DNA of 6,341 nt from Nitrospira sp. Lineage in GTDB: Bacteria > UBA9089 > CG2-30-40-21 > SBAY01. The stretch covers positions 1 to 6,341 of the forward strand of contig SBAY01000349.1 of the NCBI GenBank assembly GCA_005239945.1, read 5' to 3'. The notes below the pieces were generated by a model. That model searched no databases. It worked only from the letters and a program-made list of their open reading frames with translations, and was not told the origin of the DNA. Position 1 is the stretch's first letter. The number at the start of each line of letters is the position of its first letter. A program made the position numbers and the translations under genes. Shown here piece by piece: positions 6,159-6,341 of the stretch.

Positions 6159-6341
6159 ATGGAACAACAAAGGATTATTTTCTTAAACAAGGTTTTAGTT
6201 GTAATTGTTTGCCTCCTCATTGGTTATGCAGGTGTATCTATAATTTTGTTTCTTGCTCCCCCACATCAGAAATATGAAATTTTAGGGAAAAAGTATGAAA
6301 TTACAGCAATGGATAAAAAGGAGACCCCCGCTACCCCACCC
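6159..6341 (+). CDS. Partial one-pass membrane protein, possibly PilP/GspC-like
   Basis: The frame stays open for 61 codons to the right edge, so the C-terminus is missing. A short N-terminal tail (MEQQRIIFLNK) is followed by one hydrophobic helix at about 12-32, then a polar linker with KYEILGKKYEITAMDKK and a Pro/Thr-rich end (TPATPP). This is the layout of the short, membrane-anchored partners that follow PilO or GspM in pilus and type II secretion operons, where a Pro-rich linker leads to a periplasmic homology-region domain that binds the secretin. The diagnostic domain would lie beyond the window, so the assignment rests on position and topology only. CAGG at 6147-6150, eight bases before the ATG, is the likely ribosome binding site; the leader CAGGTAA is shared with the pilO-like gene. 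Confidence 0.6.
   Translation, partial: MEQQRIIFLNKVLVVIVCLLIGYAGVSIILFLAPPHQKYEILGKKYEITAMDKKETPATPP

Overview
The window is an AT-rich bacterial stretch carrying four genes, all on the + strand. They encode a large secreted repeat protein (155-2884), a membrane-bound GAF-GGDEF diguanylate cyclase (2964-5060), a PilO/GspM-like pilus or secretion assembly protein (5543-6079), and the start of a one-pass membrane protein, perhaps PilP/GspC-like, that runs off the right edge (6159-6341). The low G+C, the cohesin-like and FlgD/type-IX-sorting-like domains of the first protein, and the many palindromic intergenic repeats suggest an uncultured or candidate-phylum Gram-negative-type bacterium. The sequence alone does not fix a phylum.

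Layout. Bases 1-117 hold no convincing gene, but contain one perfect and one near-perfect DnaA-box-like word. A consensus-like promoter (118-146) ends only 8 bases before the first ATG, so that gene may be read from a leaderless mRNA. The first protein has a signal peptide, a cohesin-like domain, six tandem PEGA domains encoded by nearly identical 210-bp units, Ig-like regions and a C-terminal sorting-type domain. The PEGA DNA is much richer in G+C than its flanks. A second good promoter (2899-2927) drives the cyclase, which has six membrane helices, two GAF domains and a GGDEF domain with an intact RxxD inhibitory site and two altered active-region residues.

The 482-bp gap 5061-5542 is packed with repeats: a 26-bp-arm palindrome overlapping the cyclase stop codon, a MITE-like element with terminal inverted repeats flanked by a 10-bp direct repeat and carrying a hairpin/G-quadruplex-capable core, and a degenerate 7-bp-period array just before the pilO-like gene. 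A further palindrome made of 7-bp units separates the pilO-like gene from the last gene. The recurrence of 7-bp periodicity in three unrelated intergenic elements is the most unexpected pattern here.

Functionally, a secreted multi-domain surface protein, a c-di-GMP synthase and type IV pilus/type II secretion parts side by side would fit a surface-attachment or secretion locus. That link is inferred from proximity only; the first two genes have their own promoters and large repeats separate them from the pilus-type genes.
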